Position numbers and translations under genes: made by a program
Notes under the pieces: model-generated
What the model saw: the letters and a program-made list of their open reading frames with translations, nothing else
The model's database searches: none
Told to the model about the DNA's origin: nothing
Shown here: in pieces, positions 51,447 through 59,746 of the stretch
How the letters are laid out: each line of letters starts with the position of its first letter
Position numbering within the stretch: the stretch's first letter is position 1
Source of the DNA: Paenibacillus glacialis
GTDB taxonomy: Bacteria > Bacillota > Bacilli > Paenibacillales > Paenibacillaceae
Length of the DNA stretch: 64,000 nt
Direction: 5' to 3'
Assembly (NCBI RefSeq): GCF_001637205.1
Contig: NZ_LVJH01000021.1
Coordinates: 1 to 64,000, forward strand

Positions 51447-52364
51447 ATGAAAAAAGGTACATTAATTCTTGTTTCTTTACTACTAGTACTGATGACAGGA
51501 TGTTCTTTAGAGCCACCCGAGTGGGCTAAGCCTAATAAAAGTGGTAACTTGGAAGATATGAAGCTAGGACTATCGATTTCAACTTTGAACAATCCTTTCT
51601 TTGTATCTCTAAAAGATGGCGTTGTCGCGGAAGCTAAAAAGCAAGGTATGGAAGTCATCGTAATCGATGCGCAAAATGATTCTGCCAAACAAAGTAATGA
51701 CGTAGAGGACTTAATGCAACAAGGTGTGAATGCCCTGTTAATCAATCCAACGGATTCATCTGCTATCTCTACGGTAGTACAGACAGCCAATAGCTTAGGT
51801 ATTCCAGTCATTACATTAGATCGTTCCGCTGAAAAAGGGAAAGTTGAAGCACTCGTTGCATCAGATAATGTAAAAGGTGGAACATTGGCAGCAGAGTATA
51901 TCGTAGAACAACTCGGTAAAGGTGCTAAAGTTATTGAGTTAGAAGGTGTACCTGGTGCATCAGCTACTCGTGAACGTGGTAAAGGATTCCATGCAATTTC
52001 GGATACACAGCTTGATGTGATTGCGAAGCAATCTGCAGATTTCGATCGAACCAAAGGCTTAACGGTTATGGAAAATCTGTTGCAAGGAAATCCAGGTGTC
52101 CAAGCTGTCTTCGCTCACAATGATGAAATGGCACTCGGTGCGATTGAAGCGATTCAAAGCTCAGGCAAGAAGATAGCTGTAATTGGGTTCGATGGAAACA
52201 TAGATGCGCTGAACTCAATCCAAGCAGGCAAATTAACTGCAACCGTAGCCCAACAACCCGAATTAATCGGACAACTATCCGTGCAAGCGGCTAAAGATGT
52301 TCTTCAAGGTAAAACGGTGGAGAAGTTGATACCTGCACCGCTTAAGTTGGTCGTTAAAGAGTAA
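51447..52364 (+). CDS. rbsB: D-ribose-binding lipoprotein RbsB
   Basis: A 305-residue periplasmic-binding-fold protein with signal peptide and lipobox LLVLMTGC, so membrane-anchored. Ligand-pocket blocks typical of RbsB: LNNPFFVSLKDG, LLINPTDSSAIS, VITLDRSAEKG, ATRERGKGFH, AHNDEMALGA and VIGFDGNIDALNSI. It delivers ribose to RbsC/RbsA. ATG 51447 follows GAGGGGGAT. Last gene of the operon; a terminator follows. Confidence 0.95.
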   Translation: MKKGTLILVSLLLVLMTGCSLEPPEWAKPNKSGNLEDMKLGLSISTLNNPFFVSLKDGVVAEAKKQGMEVIVIDAQNDSAKQSNDVEDLMQQGVNALLINPTDSSAISTVVQTANSLGIPVITLDRSAEKGKVEALVASDNVKGGTLAAEYIVEQLGKGAKVIELEGVPGASATRERGKGFHAISDTQLDVIAKQSADFDRTKGLTVMENLLQGNPGVQAVFAHNDEMALGAIEAIQSSGKKIAVIGFDGNIDALNSIQAGKLTATVAQQPELIGQLSVQAAKDVLQGKTVEKLIPAPLKLVVKE

Positions 52365-52409
52365 ATGTAGTTATAATTGACGTTAAGTTAAGTCGTTTTT
52401 CATCAAAAA

Positions 52410-52446
52410 CACTGCTCTCGCCTTATAGGTGAGGGCAGTGCTATTT
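52410..52446 (+). terminator. Terminator of the ribose operon
   Basis: CACTGCTCTCGCCT...AGGTGAGGGCAGTG followed by CTATTTTA. Confidence 0.85.
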
Positions 52447-52470
52447 TAATTTTCGGGTAACCATAGCTAT

Positions 52471-53421
52471 CTATGATTTAATTTGTGGCATGGCTTCCAT
52501 CGTACCTTTGGACTCGCTTCGCATGCGCTGTTTGAATTTCCTAGGCGAGCACTGATTATGGCGTTTGAACAGTTTATAGAACTGGGCCATGTTCGAAATG
52601 CCGACCTCGTAGCTAACTTCCATAATGCTAAGTTCACTTGTAAGTAATAACAGCTCAGATCGTTTGATTCTTTTATAATTGACGTAATCCACGAAAGAGA
52701 TGCCCATGCTTTTCTTGAAATATTTAATAAAATAGTGATAGCTCAAATTAAGTAAAGTACAAGCATCTTCGACGCAGAGTTTATCGTTCAAATGTTCGTT
52801 TACATAATCAAGTACGGGTCTTAATCGATTCAATTCGGATTCCCCTGTATAGTTCAATACGTTGCGACTATCGCTTCTTAACAGTAATAGCATCATTCTC
52901 TTGATCGTAGAGCTGACAGCAATTTCGTAGCCTCTCATCCGTGTTTGAGATTCTTTAAATATTTCCATAATAAAAGCATGGGTTTCCCGTTTCGCAGACT
53001 CATTTTCTTTAAAAATATAGTTTAGAATATCCAGTGGTTGAGTCAGTTCCGAGAAGCAGTATAGATATGGCATGGTGCTCTGGTCAAAATGTTTGCTCAA
53101 ATCGATTTGAAGCACCACATAGTGCAGTACTTCTGTAAGAGGTTTATGGGAACGGTGTGGCTGCGAAGCTCCCAATACCATAACATCACCCGGACCAAGA
53201 ACAACGTAATCGCCCTTACTTTGAACACCTAAGTGGCCTTCAATGACAGCAAGAAATTCTACCTCTTTGTGGTAGTGCCATGGGTGTTTCTCCACAACGT
53301 TGCTATAGTGAGCCTCTAAGGATATTTCCCATATTTTTAGAAACAGCAGCGGATTCTGATAGATGACTTCTTCATTAATAGCATCGGAATGCGTATCAAT
53401 ATTGGTTTCTAATAAGGACAT
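52471..53421 (-). CDS. AraC-family regulator with cupin sensor
   Basis: A 316-residue regulator. Residues 40-110 form a cupin-like sugar-binding arm (HPWHYHKEVEFLAVIEGHLG, LGPGDVMVLGASQPHRSH). The C-terminal AraC double HTH spans about 210-310: LDYVNEHLNDKLCVEDACTL, then KRIKRSELLLLTSELSIMEV and FYKLFKRHNQCSPRKFKQR. It is divergent from the ThuA-family gene, with 199 bases between the start codons and direct repeats in the gap, so it probably activates that gene. Confidence 0.88.
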   Translation of the reverse strand: MSLLETNIDTHSDAINEEVIYQNPLLFLKIWEISLEAHYSNVVEKHPWHYHKEVEFLAVIEGHLGVQSKGDYVVLGPGDVMVLGASQPHRSHKPLTEVLHYVVLQIDLSKHFDQSTMPYLYCFSELTQPLDILNYIFKENESAKRETHAFIMEIFKESQTRMRGYEIAVSSTIKRMMLLLLRSDSRNVLNYTGESELNRLRPVLDYVNEHLNDKLCVEDACTLLNLSYHYFIKYFKKSMGISFVDYVNYKRIKRSELLLLTSELSIMEVSYEVGISNMAQFYKLFKRHNQCSPRKFKQRMRSESKGTMEAMPQIKS

Positions 53422-53449
53422 GAAGCATAACCTCCTTTTGGGAGTATAT

Positions 53450-53535
53450 CACTTTTGGATATATATGATCCAATGATTGATATCTATACCTTGTATTTTG
53501 ATGTATTAAAGAAATTGAGGACACTTTTGAATATA
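53450..53535. promoter_or_regulatory. Direct repeats in the AraC/ThuA divergent promoter
   Basis: CACTTTTGGATATA at 53450-53463 and CACTTTTGAATATA at 53522-53535, one mismatch, same orientation, 72 bases apart. The second lies upstream of a ThuA promoter with TATAAT at 53578 and a poor -35. Candidate AraC-type sites. Confidence 0.5.
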
Positions 53536-53620
53536 AAATTGCCATGATTCAGTATTTCATTAACAGCTCAAATTTTTTATAATGAGTACAGTTAATAGAA
53601 GATTAAGGAGTGTTCAACCA

Positions 53621-54343
53621 ATGGTAAAAGTAACCGTATGGAATGAAAATCGTCATGAGAAAAAGAATCCGCTTGTTGCGGAAATATATCCAAATGGAAT
53701 TCATGGTGCTATAGCAGGCTTTTTAAATGAAGCAGGATATGAAGCTGGGACGGCTACGTTGGATGAACCAGAACATGGATTAACAGATGACGTATTAAAC
53801 AATACGGATGTATTAATTTGGTGGGGACACCTTGCACATGGAGAAGTAACAGATGAAGTTGTCCAAAAAGTACAGCAGCGCGTGCTTGATGGAATGGGCT
53901 TGATTGTCCTTCACTCTGGGCATTTCTCCAAAATTTTCAAAGCATTAATGGGTACAAGCTGTGATTTGAAATGGCGTGAAGCGGATGAAAAGGAACGTCT
54001 TTGGGTTGTGGCGCCAAGCCATCCGATTGTGGAAGGAATTGGGGAGTTTATCGAACTAGAAAAAGAAGAAATGTATGGAGAGCATTTTGATATTCCTGCA
54101 CCAGACGAGCTTATCTTCACAAGTTGGTTTGAAGGTGGAGAAGTGTTCCGAAGCGGTTGTACCTTTACACGTGGAAATGGTAAAGTGTTTTATTTCAGAC
54201 CGGGACATGAAACGTATCCAACATATTATAACAAAGACATTCAACGCGTCATTGTGAATGCAGTGAAATGGGCACAGCCTGTAGATCGCAATCGTCCGGT
54301 CTATGGAAATGCACAGCCATTAGAAACAATACAAGCAAAATAA
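53621..54343 (+). CDS. ThuA-domain protein (trehalose utilisation type)
   Basis: A 240-residue protein with the ThuA class-I-glutamine-amidotransferase-like fold: [48 protein letters not shown] and [17 protein letters not shown]. ThuA/ThuB are involved in oxidising trehalose and related disaccharides in rhizobia; here the substrate is probably a sugar of that kind. ATG 53621 is chosen, with AAGGAG 10 bases upstream; the frame upstream to 53582 overlaps the -10 box. It is regulated by the divergent AraC gene by inference. Confidence 0.85.
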   Translation: MVKVTVWNENRHEKKNPLVAEIYPNGIHGAIAGFLNEAGYEAGTATLDEPEHGLTDDVLNNTDVLIWWGHLAHGEVTDEVVQKVQQRVLDGMGLIVLHSGHFSKIFKALMGTSCDLKWREADEKERLWVVAPSHPIVEGIGEFIELEKEEMYGEHFDIPAPDELIFTSWFEGGEVFRSGCTFTRGNGKVFYFRPGHETYPTYYNKDIQRVIVNAVKWAQPVDRNRPVYGNAQPLETIQAK

Positions 54344-54379
54344 ACGATTCAAGGTTATACAAGCCTTAATCATACATGT

Positions 54380-54422
54380 AATGCCAGAGTTCCTGATATA
54401 TCGGGGACACTGGCATTTTTTA
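54380..54422 (+). terminator. Rho-independent terminator after the ThuA gene
   Basis: AATGCCAG...CTGGCATT with a T-run; the inner arms (TTCCTGATATATCGGGGA) extend the stem. Confidence 0.85.
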
Positions 54423-54614
54423 ATGAGTTATTATAAATTCACAATTGATTCCCAGAAGTTGCCCAACAACGGCGTATAAGTGAAGCGTATTAGCTACTCA
54501 TTTTCCGTTCCATCTATCACTGGATTCTAGGTCGAGTAGTGTTAAATCAACTATTAAAGTATAAGTCGCATCGCATCCTAATCTTGACATTAATAAATGT
54601 GTACGATAATATAC

Positions 54615-54631
54615 ATACCAACGGTTGGTAT
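54615..54631. promoter_or_regulatory. TetR-type operator
   Basis: ATACCAAC-G-GTTGGTAT, a perfect palindrome about 16 bases upstream of the TetR start. ATACCAAC-N-GTTGGTAT is a common TetR-family operator form, and the site overlaps the likely -10 region. Confidence 0.75.
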
Positions 54632-54647
54632 TTAAAGGAGAGACAAT

Positions 54648-55310
54648 ATGGCGAGAAATAAATATCCAGAACAGACGTTAGAGCAAATCCTATCCGTCTC
54701 AGCAAGGTTATTTACAGACAAAGGCTATGAGAAGACAAGTGTGCAAGATATTATTGAGGCGTTGGGAATGTCAAAGGGTGCTATTTATCATCATTTTAAA
54801 TCTAAAGAGGAAATTTTGGATGCAGTAATGAATCGACAATTTAGCTACACTGCACAAATGATGAATGTTCTGATTCAAAATACGCAAGCAGCTAACGCTC
54901 GCGAGAAACTTATTAGTATATTGGAGAATGTTATGGCAGATCAAGATGCACATTCCCTAGATCGTGTCTTAAGCACGCAAATTAAAAATCCGCAATTTGT
55001 GGTGACAGGAATGAAGGAAGGTGTAAACAAAGACGCCTCTATCATCGCAGCTATCCTATTGGAGGGGAAAGTAGATGGGTCAATTACGACAGATTACCCT
55101 ACTGAATGTGCGGAAGTATTAATATTGCTTGTGAACATATGGATCAATCCGGTTCTATTTGAACGTAGTCTTTCTGAGACAGTCAATCGGTTGAAGTTCT
55201 TACAATATATGATGAAGGTGTTGGGTGTTGATATCGTTAGTGATCAATTGATACAGAGGATTACCGAACGTCATTCTGATATCGATGCCTACAGACAAGA
55301 TGGACAATAA
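54648..55310 (+). CDS. TetR/AcrR-family transcriptional regulator
   Basis: A 220-residue protein with a well-preserved HTH: LEQILSVSARLFTDKGYEKT, then IEALGMSKGAIYHHFKSKEE (residues about 10-55). The C-terminal helical domain has no clear ligand signature. AAGGAG precedes ATG 54648. An operator-like palindrome just upstream suggests autorepression. It may also govern the following DUF4097-like gene, 112 bases downstream. Confidence 0.87.
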   Translation: MARNKYPEQTLEQILSVSARLFTDKGYEKTSVQDIIEALGMSKGAIYHHFKSKEEILDAVMNRQFSYTAQMMNVLIQNTQAANAREKLISILENVMADQDAHSLDRVLSTQIKNPQFVVTGMKEGVNKDASIIAAILLEGKVDGSITTDYPTECAEVLILLVNIWINPVLFERSLSETVNRLKFLQYMMKVLGVDIVSDQLIQRITERHSDIDAYRQDGQ

Positions 55311-55422
55311 AATCAAACTCAAGAGTACGACCCCGGTGATACACATCTTATGAAGTGGTGGTTAATAGGAATATCGGGAAGGTCCAATTGTCAGCATAAA
55401 TAAATAGTTAGGAGTGGTGAGT

Positions 55423-56202
55423 ATGTTCGCTCAGGTAGAATCCATTGTTCGAAAAAGGGAGTGCATGCAAGAGACGATCCGGGACATTTCAATCAACTGG
55501 ATCACGGGAGATATCCGTATTCTTCAGAGTGAGAACGAAGAAATAGTTATTATCCAGAGCGCGGGTACGAGATTTCCTGAAAGTAAACTCTTTCAGTTTA
55601 ATGTGAATAACGGTGAATTAACTATTACCGATGGAAGAAAACAAAAGATTAACATTGGATTCAATGTGCACAAAACAGATTTAGAAATTCATCTTCCAAA
55701 GAAGAAATTTAATGCTATGAATATCGAAAGCGTTGGAAGCCATTTGTCTATACATCATGTAGATGTAAATAGATGTAGATGTAACATAACATCCGGTAAA
55801 GCTAAGCTTTCAGGTAAAATGATTGAGCTAGATATCCATGCAACCGCATGTCATATTTCAGGTGATAACTTAGAAATTGAGAAACTCAATATACATACTA
55901 CCTCATCGCCAGTAAATCTGTCTGGCGAGTTCTTAGAATTTAATGCCCATTCAACCGGCAGGAGTGTAGTTGTGCGATCGTCAACGATGTTACAGCGGAT
56001 ACAATCAATTTCGACAGCTGCCAATGTAACGGTATCTATTCCTGAAAACGAGGGTTTTAGATTTCAATTCAAAAAGGTTTCGGGTAACTTTAAAAGTGAC
56101 TTCCCTCTGAGCAGTGACGGTGAAAGTTACAGCTATAAGAACGGATTAAGTCAATTTAACGCTGAGGTTAGGGGTGGAAAGTTCACTTTGGAGAGAGTTT
56201 GA
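55423..56202 (+). CDS. DUF4097-like beta-helix protein
   Basis: A 259-residue protein composed of short beta strands, typical of DUF4097 'adhesin-like' proteins: DISINWITGDIRILQSENEE, LEIHLPKKKFNAMNIESVGS, CNITSGKAKLSGKMIELDIH, ATACHISGDNLEIEKLNIHT, and a C-terminal IPENEGFRFQFKKVSGNFKS. No signal peptide or membrane span is seen, so it is intracellular as encoded. ATG 55423 follows AGGAG. DUF4097 proteins are often part of envelope-stress and sigma-factor loci; the TetR gene upstream is the nearest regulator. Confidence 0.7.
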   Translation: MFAQVESIVRKRECMQETIRDISINWITGDIRILQSENEEIVIIQSAGTRFPESKLFQFNVNNGELTITDGRKQKINIGFNVHKTDLEIHLPKKKFNAMNIESVGSHLSIHHVDVNRCRCNITSGKAKLSGKMIELDIHATACHISGDNLEIEKLNIHTTSSPVNLSGEFLEFNAHSTGRSVVVRSSTMLQRIQSISTAANVTVSIPENEGFRFQFKKVSGNFKSDFPLSSDGESYSYKNGLSQFNAEVRGGKFTLERV

Positions 56203-56295
56203 ACTAAGTTAACAGCTTTATTGTAAGAACTTTTTTGAATACATGGTGAAAAGCTAGACTTATGAAGCCACATTTACGAACAAGACTTGTAAATT

Positions 56296-56333
56296 ATAAG
56301 AAGCTCAATCCGAAATAATGCTTGAGCTTCTTA
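56296..56333. terminator. Bidirectional terminator
   Basis: ATAAGAAGCTCAA and its perfect inverse around 12 bases; a T-run follows on the plus strand. It lies between the DUF4097 and citrate synthase genes. Confidence 0.85.
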
Positions 56334-56384
56334 TATTTTTCTTAGATTTCATTTGGAAAATATCCATTCCATTGACAGCTTTTA

Positions 56385-57488
56385 TTACCCCAATGCAGGC
56401 ATTGATCCGGTATACACAGACTCAGGACGAAAAATGCGATTAACGCTTGCTTGTTCAAGGATATGTGTTGTCCAGCCTACAATTCTTGCCGTTGTAAATG
56501 TAGGTGTAAACAGATCAGGAGAGAGCTGAATTGTACGCAATATAGCTGCCGCATAAAATTCCACATTCGTATACAATCGACGTCCTGGTTTGTATTCTTC
56601 AAGTAAACGAATGGCAGTATTCTCAACGTGAATCGCCAAATCGAAGGAAGGATCTTGTCCTGTCATATTGAGAGTGACGATACGGAGAGCTTCAGCGCGA
56701 GGATCTTTGGTTTTATAAATCCGGTGACCAAATCCCATTAATCGCTCTCCATTGTCCAACATGTTACGAATCCACGGTTCAGCGCGATCCTTAGTTCCTA
56801 TTTGCTCAAGCATTGCAATTACTTCATAGGGAGCTCCACCATGCAGTGGACCTTTCATTGTCCCTATTGCTCCGCATATGGCCGAGCTCATATCTGATTG
56901 TGTAGAGAGAATGACGCGACCAGCAAATGTCGATGCATTCATGCCATGCTCCATACCAAGAATTAAGTAGGCATTTAATGCTCTTGTATGGGACTCATCG
57001 GGAAGATGATCTGTCAGCATATATAAATAATTAGCGACATGTTCTAACTTGGGATCAGGTTCTACAATGGCTAAACCTTGTGATTTACGATATCTATAGG
57101 CAATGACCGTTGGCAGGATCGCCGACAAACGCTCTGCTTGTTGCAATGTTGGTGGCCAAGTTGAACTTTCTGTTTCCCCAAGAGCTGCTACTGTGGTCTG
57201 CAATACAGCCATCATTGGAACCGATAATGGAAGTAAATCGATAATCCTACAGATGTATTCCGGTATATTCCTTAAATTAGCCATTCGTTGTTCTAACTGA
57301 TCTAATTCATCTCGCTCTGGCAACCGCCCATTCCAAAGCAAAAAAGCTACTTCCTCATAACTCTTTGTCACAGCAAGATCCTTAGCCCAATAACCTCGAT
57401 ACACCAAGTGACCTTGTTCTCCATCCACTAAACTAATGTCTGTTTCTGCAGAAACAACACCCTCCAACCCAGTAACCTTAGCCATCAT
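56385..57488 (-). CDS. citA: Citrate synthase, CitA-type
   Basis: A 367-residue citrate synthase of the short Bacillus CitA type. Seen: ETDISLVDGEQGHLVYRGYW at the start, EHGMNASTFAGR (first active-site His), MKGPLHGGAPYEV, GFGHRIYKTKDPR (second His and CoA-contact Arg) and YTNVEFYAAAI, in which Glu stands where most citrate synthases have the catalytic Asp; B. subtilis CitA shares this NVEFYAAA form. It condenses oxaloacetate and acetyl-CoA, probably as a minor isozyme; a methylcitrate role cannot be excluded. ATG 57488 has AAGGAG 6 bases upstream. A CitR-type LysR gene is not adjacent here. Confidence 0.9.
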   Translation of the reverse strand: MMAKVTGLEGVVSAETDISLVDGEQGHLVYRGYWAKDLAVTKSYEEVAFLLWNGRLPERDELDQLEQRMANLRNIPEYICRIIDLLPLSVPMMAVLQTTVAALGETESSTWPPTLQQAERLSAILPTVIAYRYRKSQGLAIVEPDPKLEHVANYLYMLTDHLPDESHTRALNAYLILGMEHGMNASTFAGRVILSTQSDMSSAICGAIGTMKGPLHGGAPYEVIAMLEQIGTKDRAEPWIRNMLDNGERLMGFGHRIYKTKDPRAEALRIVTLNMTGQDPSFDLAIHVENTAIRLLEEYKPGRRLYTNVEFYAAAILRTIQLSPDLFTPTFTTARIVGWTTHILEQASVNRIFRPESVYTGSMPALG

Positions 57489-57834
57489 GGTCTGCTCCTT
57501 TGATTACGTAATAGATAATATTGGATAACTTAATACTAGTGTACACCCGATTGATGATAATGTATAATTATTACCATTTAACTAAGTGATAAATATTTTT
57601 TATCAACCAATGAGGTCAAGCGTCCAAATATCAATTGTTGGGGGCTGCATTTACGGAACTAGTTAAGAGGGGGCTAACCCTCTTTTTTGTTATTGTGACT
57701 GTATATCTCTATTCTATTAATCCATTCTTCCATTTACGGATTCAGTGGAGGAATTAACATAGCTTTTACAGCTCATTGACGCGGAGCGCATACAAGACTG
57801 ATATATTGGGGGTAACAAGGGGTGATAGATAGAT
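57489..57834. other. Intergenic region between citA and an AraC gene
   Basis: It holds the citA promoter region and a short hairpin with T-run (57666-57689). No gene seen. Confidence 0.55.
57666..57689 (+). terminator. Terminator-like hairpin without an upstream gene
   Basis: AGAGGG-ggctaa-CCCTCT followed by TTTTT. No plus-strand gene precedes it; it may protect the AraC gene from read-through or be a leftover. Confidence 0.55.
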
Positions 57835-58698
57835 ATGAAAACAATGGAGGAATTTGAAGGATCGTCCCCTATGGCTTTCCAGCCTGTACTTGCAAGTGAT
57901 AGATATGGTTGGGATAAGCTTCAGGTTTCGCAATGGTATAGTCCACAACAAGCGTTCAGCCCTTCGTCAGAGTCTAAGTATTTGATAGGGATTCATTGCA
58001 CTGCCTACTATGAAAATTACTATACCATTCACATTACCCCATGTAATGAGAGCACTCTTTGTCCTTGGGGCAGAACCTCGCTCTATTTTCTCAAAATTGA
58101 AATTACTCCTTCGGTCATCGAAGAGATCGCTCGTGAATCCGGTTTTCTGACAGAAGGCCATATACAATTGGACCGCAAATTTCATGTAAAAGACACTAAG
58201 CTCCTGCAACTAGGGCTCTGGATGCTTGAGGAATTACAGAATGGCGGAGCTAAAGGGAAAATTTACAGCGATTCATTATCTAACATGTTGATCATTCATT
58301 TATTACAGCACTATTCTTCCGTGATCCCCCAGCATTCGAACAGCAAAACGCCAGCTAATCAAGAGATTTTTCAGGTTATCCAATATATGCGGGAGAGTTT
58401 GGAAGAGGAAATTCAACTGACGGAGCTAGCCTCAATGGCCAATATGAGCCAGTCCCATTTTATTCGTATTTTTAAACAGCAGACCGGGTTTACTCCACAT
58501 CATTATTTAATTCGGTTAAGAATCGAACGTTCTAAATTTCTAATTCGTTCAGGTAAAGTTGGCTTAAAGGAGATCGCTGCTCAGGTTGGTTTTGCCGATC
58601 AAGGGCATTTCACTAGATTGTTTAAGCGTGAGACAGGTCTTACCCCGAAACTTTATGCTAATCAAATTTCATTAAAACCAAGCCACGCGATGTATTGA
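57835..58698 (+). CDS. AraC-family regulator
   Basis: A 287-residue regulator. Residues 1-170 are a ligand-binding region without a recognisable cupin. Residues 180-285 form the AraC double HTH: IQYMRESLEEEIQLTELASM, MSQSHFIRIFKQQTGFTPHH, RIERSKFLIRSGKVGLKEIA and GHFTRLFKRETGLTPKLYAN, all canonical. AAGGGG lies upstream of ATG 57835. It is followed after 137 bases by an operon that carries two direct repeats just before its -35 box, the classic activator arrangement, so this is very probably its local activator. Confidence 0.9.
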   Translation: MKTMEEFEGSSPMAFQPVLASDRYGWDKLQVSQWYSPQQAFSPSSESKYLIGIHCTAYYENYYTIHITPCNESTLCPWGRTSLYFLKIEITPSVIEEIARESGFLTEGHIQLDRKFHVKDTKLLQLGLWMLEELQNGGAKGKIYSDSLSNMLIIHLLQHYSSVIPQHSNSKTPANQEIFQVIQYMRESLEEEIQLTELASMANMSQSHFIRIFKQQTGFTPHHYLIRLRIERSKFLIRSGKVGLKEIAAQVGFADQGHFTRLFKRETGLTPKLYANQISLKPSHAMY

Positions 58699-58718
58699 TT
58701 TAATTTATGTAAATGAGA

Positions 58719-58750
58719 GTTTTGTTCAAGGAAAGACGTGTTTTGTTCAA
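58719..58750 (+). promoter_or_regulatory. AraC-type direct repeats, 21 bp apart
   Basis: GTTTTGTTCAA at 58719-58729 and at 58740-58750, identical and exactly two helical turns apart, abutting the -35 box at 58751. Confidence 0.8.
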
Positions 58751-58778
58751 TTGGAGGGATAGAAGCTAGCCCTATAAT
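58751..58778 (+). promoter_or_regulatory. Promoter of the 58.8-kb transporter operon
   Basis: TTGGAG, 16 bases, TATAAT. The -35 is imperfect, as expected for an activator-dependent promoter. Confidence 0.7.
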
Positions 58779-58822
58779 AAGGTTGAAGCAAGGCGCGAAG
58801 GTGCCGGGCTACAACCTTATTA
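58775..58822 (+). promoter_or_regulatory. Leader inverted repeat
   Basis: TAATAAGGTTG and CAACCTTATTA, 11 perfect pairs around a 26-base GC-rich loop. The left arm overlaps the -10 box and the right arm abuts the ribosome site GGAGGAG of the first gene. It may be an operator or, if transcription starts early enough, a leader hairpin. Confidence 0.6.
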
Positions 58823-58835
58823 GGAGGAGAGAAAC

Positions 58836-59714
58836 ATGAAATTAACGAGATTATTCGGTCTGATGTGTGCGGGAGTTTTTGCGACTAGTTCTTTATCAAT
58901 GGTAGCATCCGCTGCCGATGTCGGATCGGATAACCCTGCAAGCACAACTGTGGTTATGACTGCAGAGGTAGCTGAGGTTAATGGGTCTTGGCATGAGGTA
59001 TCCAAGCAAACCTTCTGGTTGCTTGAGGCTCTTGAACGAGGGCAAGGCGTGACTACGGATGGCAACTCATGGATCTTTAGTTCGCCATATGGCCTCTTGC
59101 GCACTGCACTGGACGGCAAGACGGTGAAGGCCCGGAATCAATTGGCTATTCCATCGGAAATTTCTGCCTTAGGTGGAGACCACATCGGAGATATTTCTTA
59201 CTACAACGATACAATCTATGCTCCCATTGAAGATGGCAAACATTACGAGCATCCTTATATCGCCCTTTATGATGCAAATACCTTGCAATATACAGGCACT
59301 TCATTCGCTTTGCCGCTGGACTTACATATTGGAGGTGTACCTTGGGTTGCAGTAGATGCCGTTCGCGGACAGGTATACACAGCCCAGTGGAGTAATGCCA
59401 GTGTATTGAATGTGTTTAGCCTCGATGATATGCATCTGATCAGAACAGTTCCCCTTACACAAAGCATTGATCGAATCCAAGGGGCAGAAATGTATAACGG
59501 TATCCTGTACGCTTCATCGGATAATGGGACCCAGACGGTCTATCAGATCGATACGGATACCGGTAGTGTGTCCGTTGCCTTTGACCGTAATTTACCTAGT
59601 GGTACAGAAGCGCAAGGAATCGCCGTTCTACCGACTGCTAATGGCGCAGAACTCCATATTCTTGACGTTGGTTCGAATCGCATTAGTTTGAACTTTCGCC
59701 ATTATGCATTTTAA
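58836..59714 (+). CDS. Secreted beta-propeller protein
   Basis: A 292-residue exported protein: signal peptide with cleavage after SMVASAA (about residue 28), no lipobox. The mature part carries repeated four-strand blades: GVTTDGNSWIFSSPYGLLRT, GDISYYNDTIYAPIEDGK, VPWVAVDAVRGQVYTAQWSN, GAEMYNGILYASSDNGTQTV and GIAVLPTANGAELHILDVGS. This looks like the YncE/PQQ-type propellers that bind carbohydrate or lipid. No catalytic motif is visible. First gene of an operon with a sugar ABC transporter 32 bases downstream, so it may process or present the transported substrate. Confidence 0.7.
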   Translation: MKLTRLFGLMCAGVFATSSLSMVASAADVGSDNPASTTVVMTAEVAEVNGSWHEVSKQTFWLLEALERGQGVTTDGNSWIFSSPYGLLRTALDGKTVKARNQLAIPSEISALGGDHIGDISYYNDTIYAPIEDGKHYEHPYIALYDANTLQYTGTSFALPLDLHIGGVPWVAVDAVRGQVYTAQWSNASVLNVFSLDDMHLIRTVPLTQSIDRIQGAEMYNGILYASSDNGTQTVYQIDTDTGSVSVAFDRNLPSGTEAQGIAVLPTANGAELHILDVGSNRISLNFRHYAF

Positions 59715-59746
59715 TCCGAAACGAAGAGGAAAAGGGGATAACAGAA

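Noticed and set aside
57600..57690. Sixth tRNA-like copy (ATGAGGTCAAGCG) before a hairpin
   Set aside because: Match is only about 10 bases with no arm structure.
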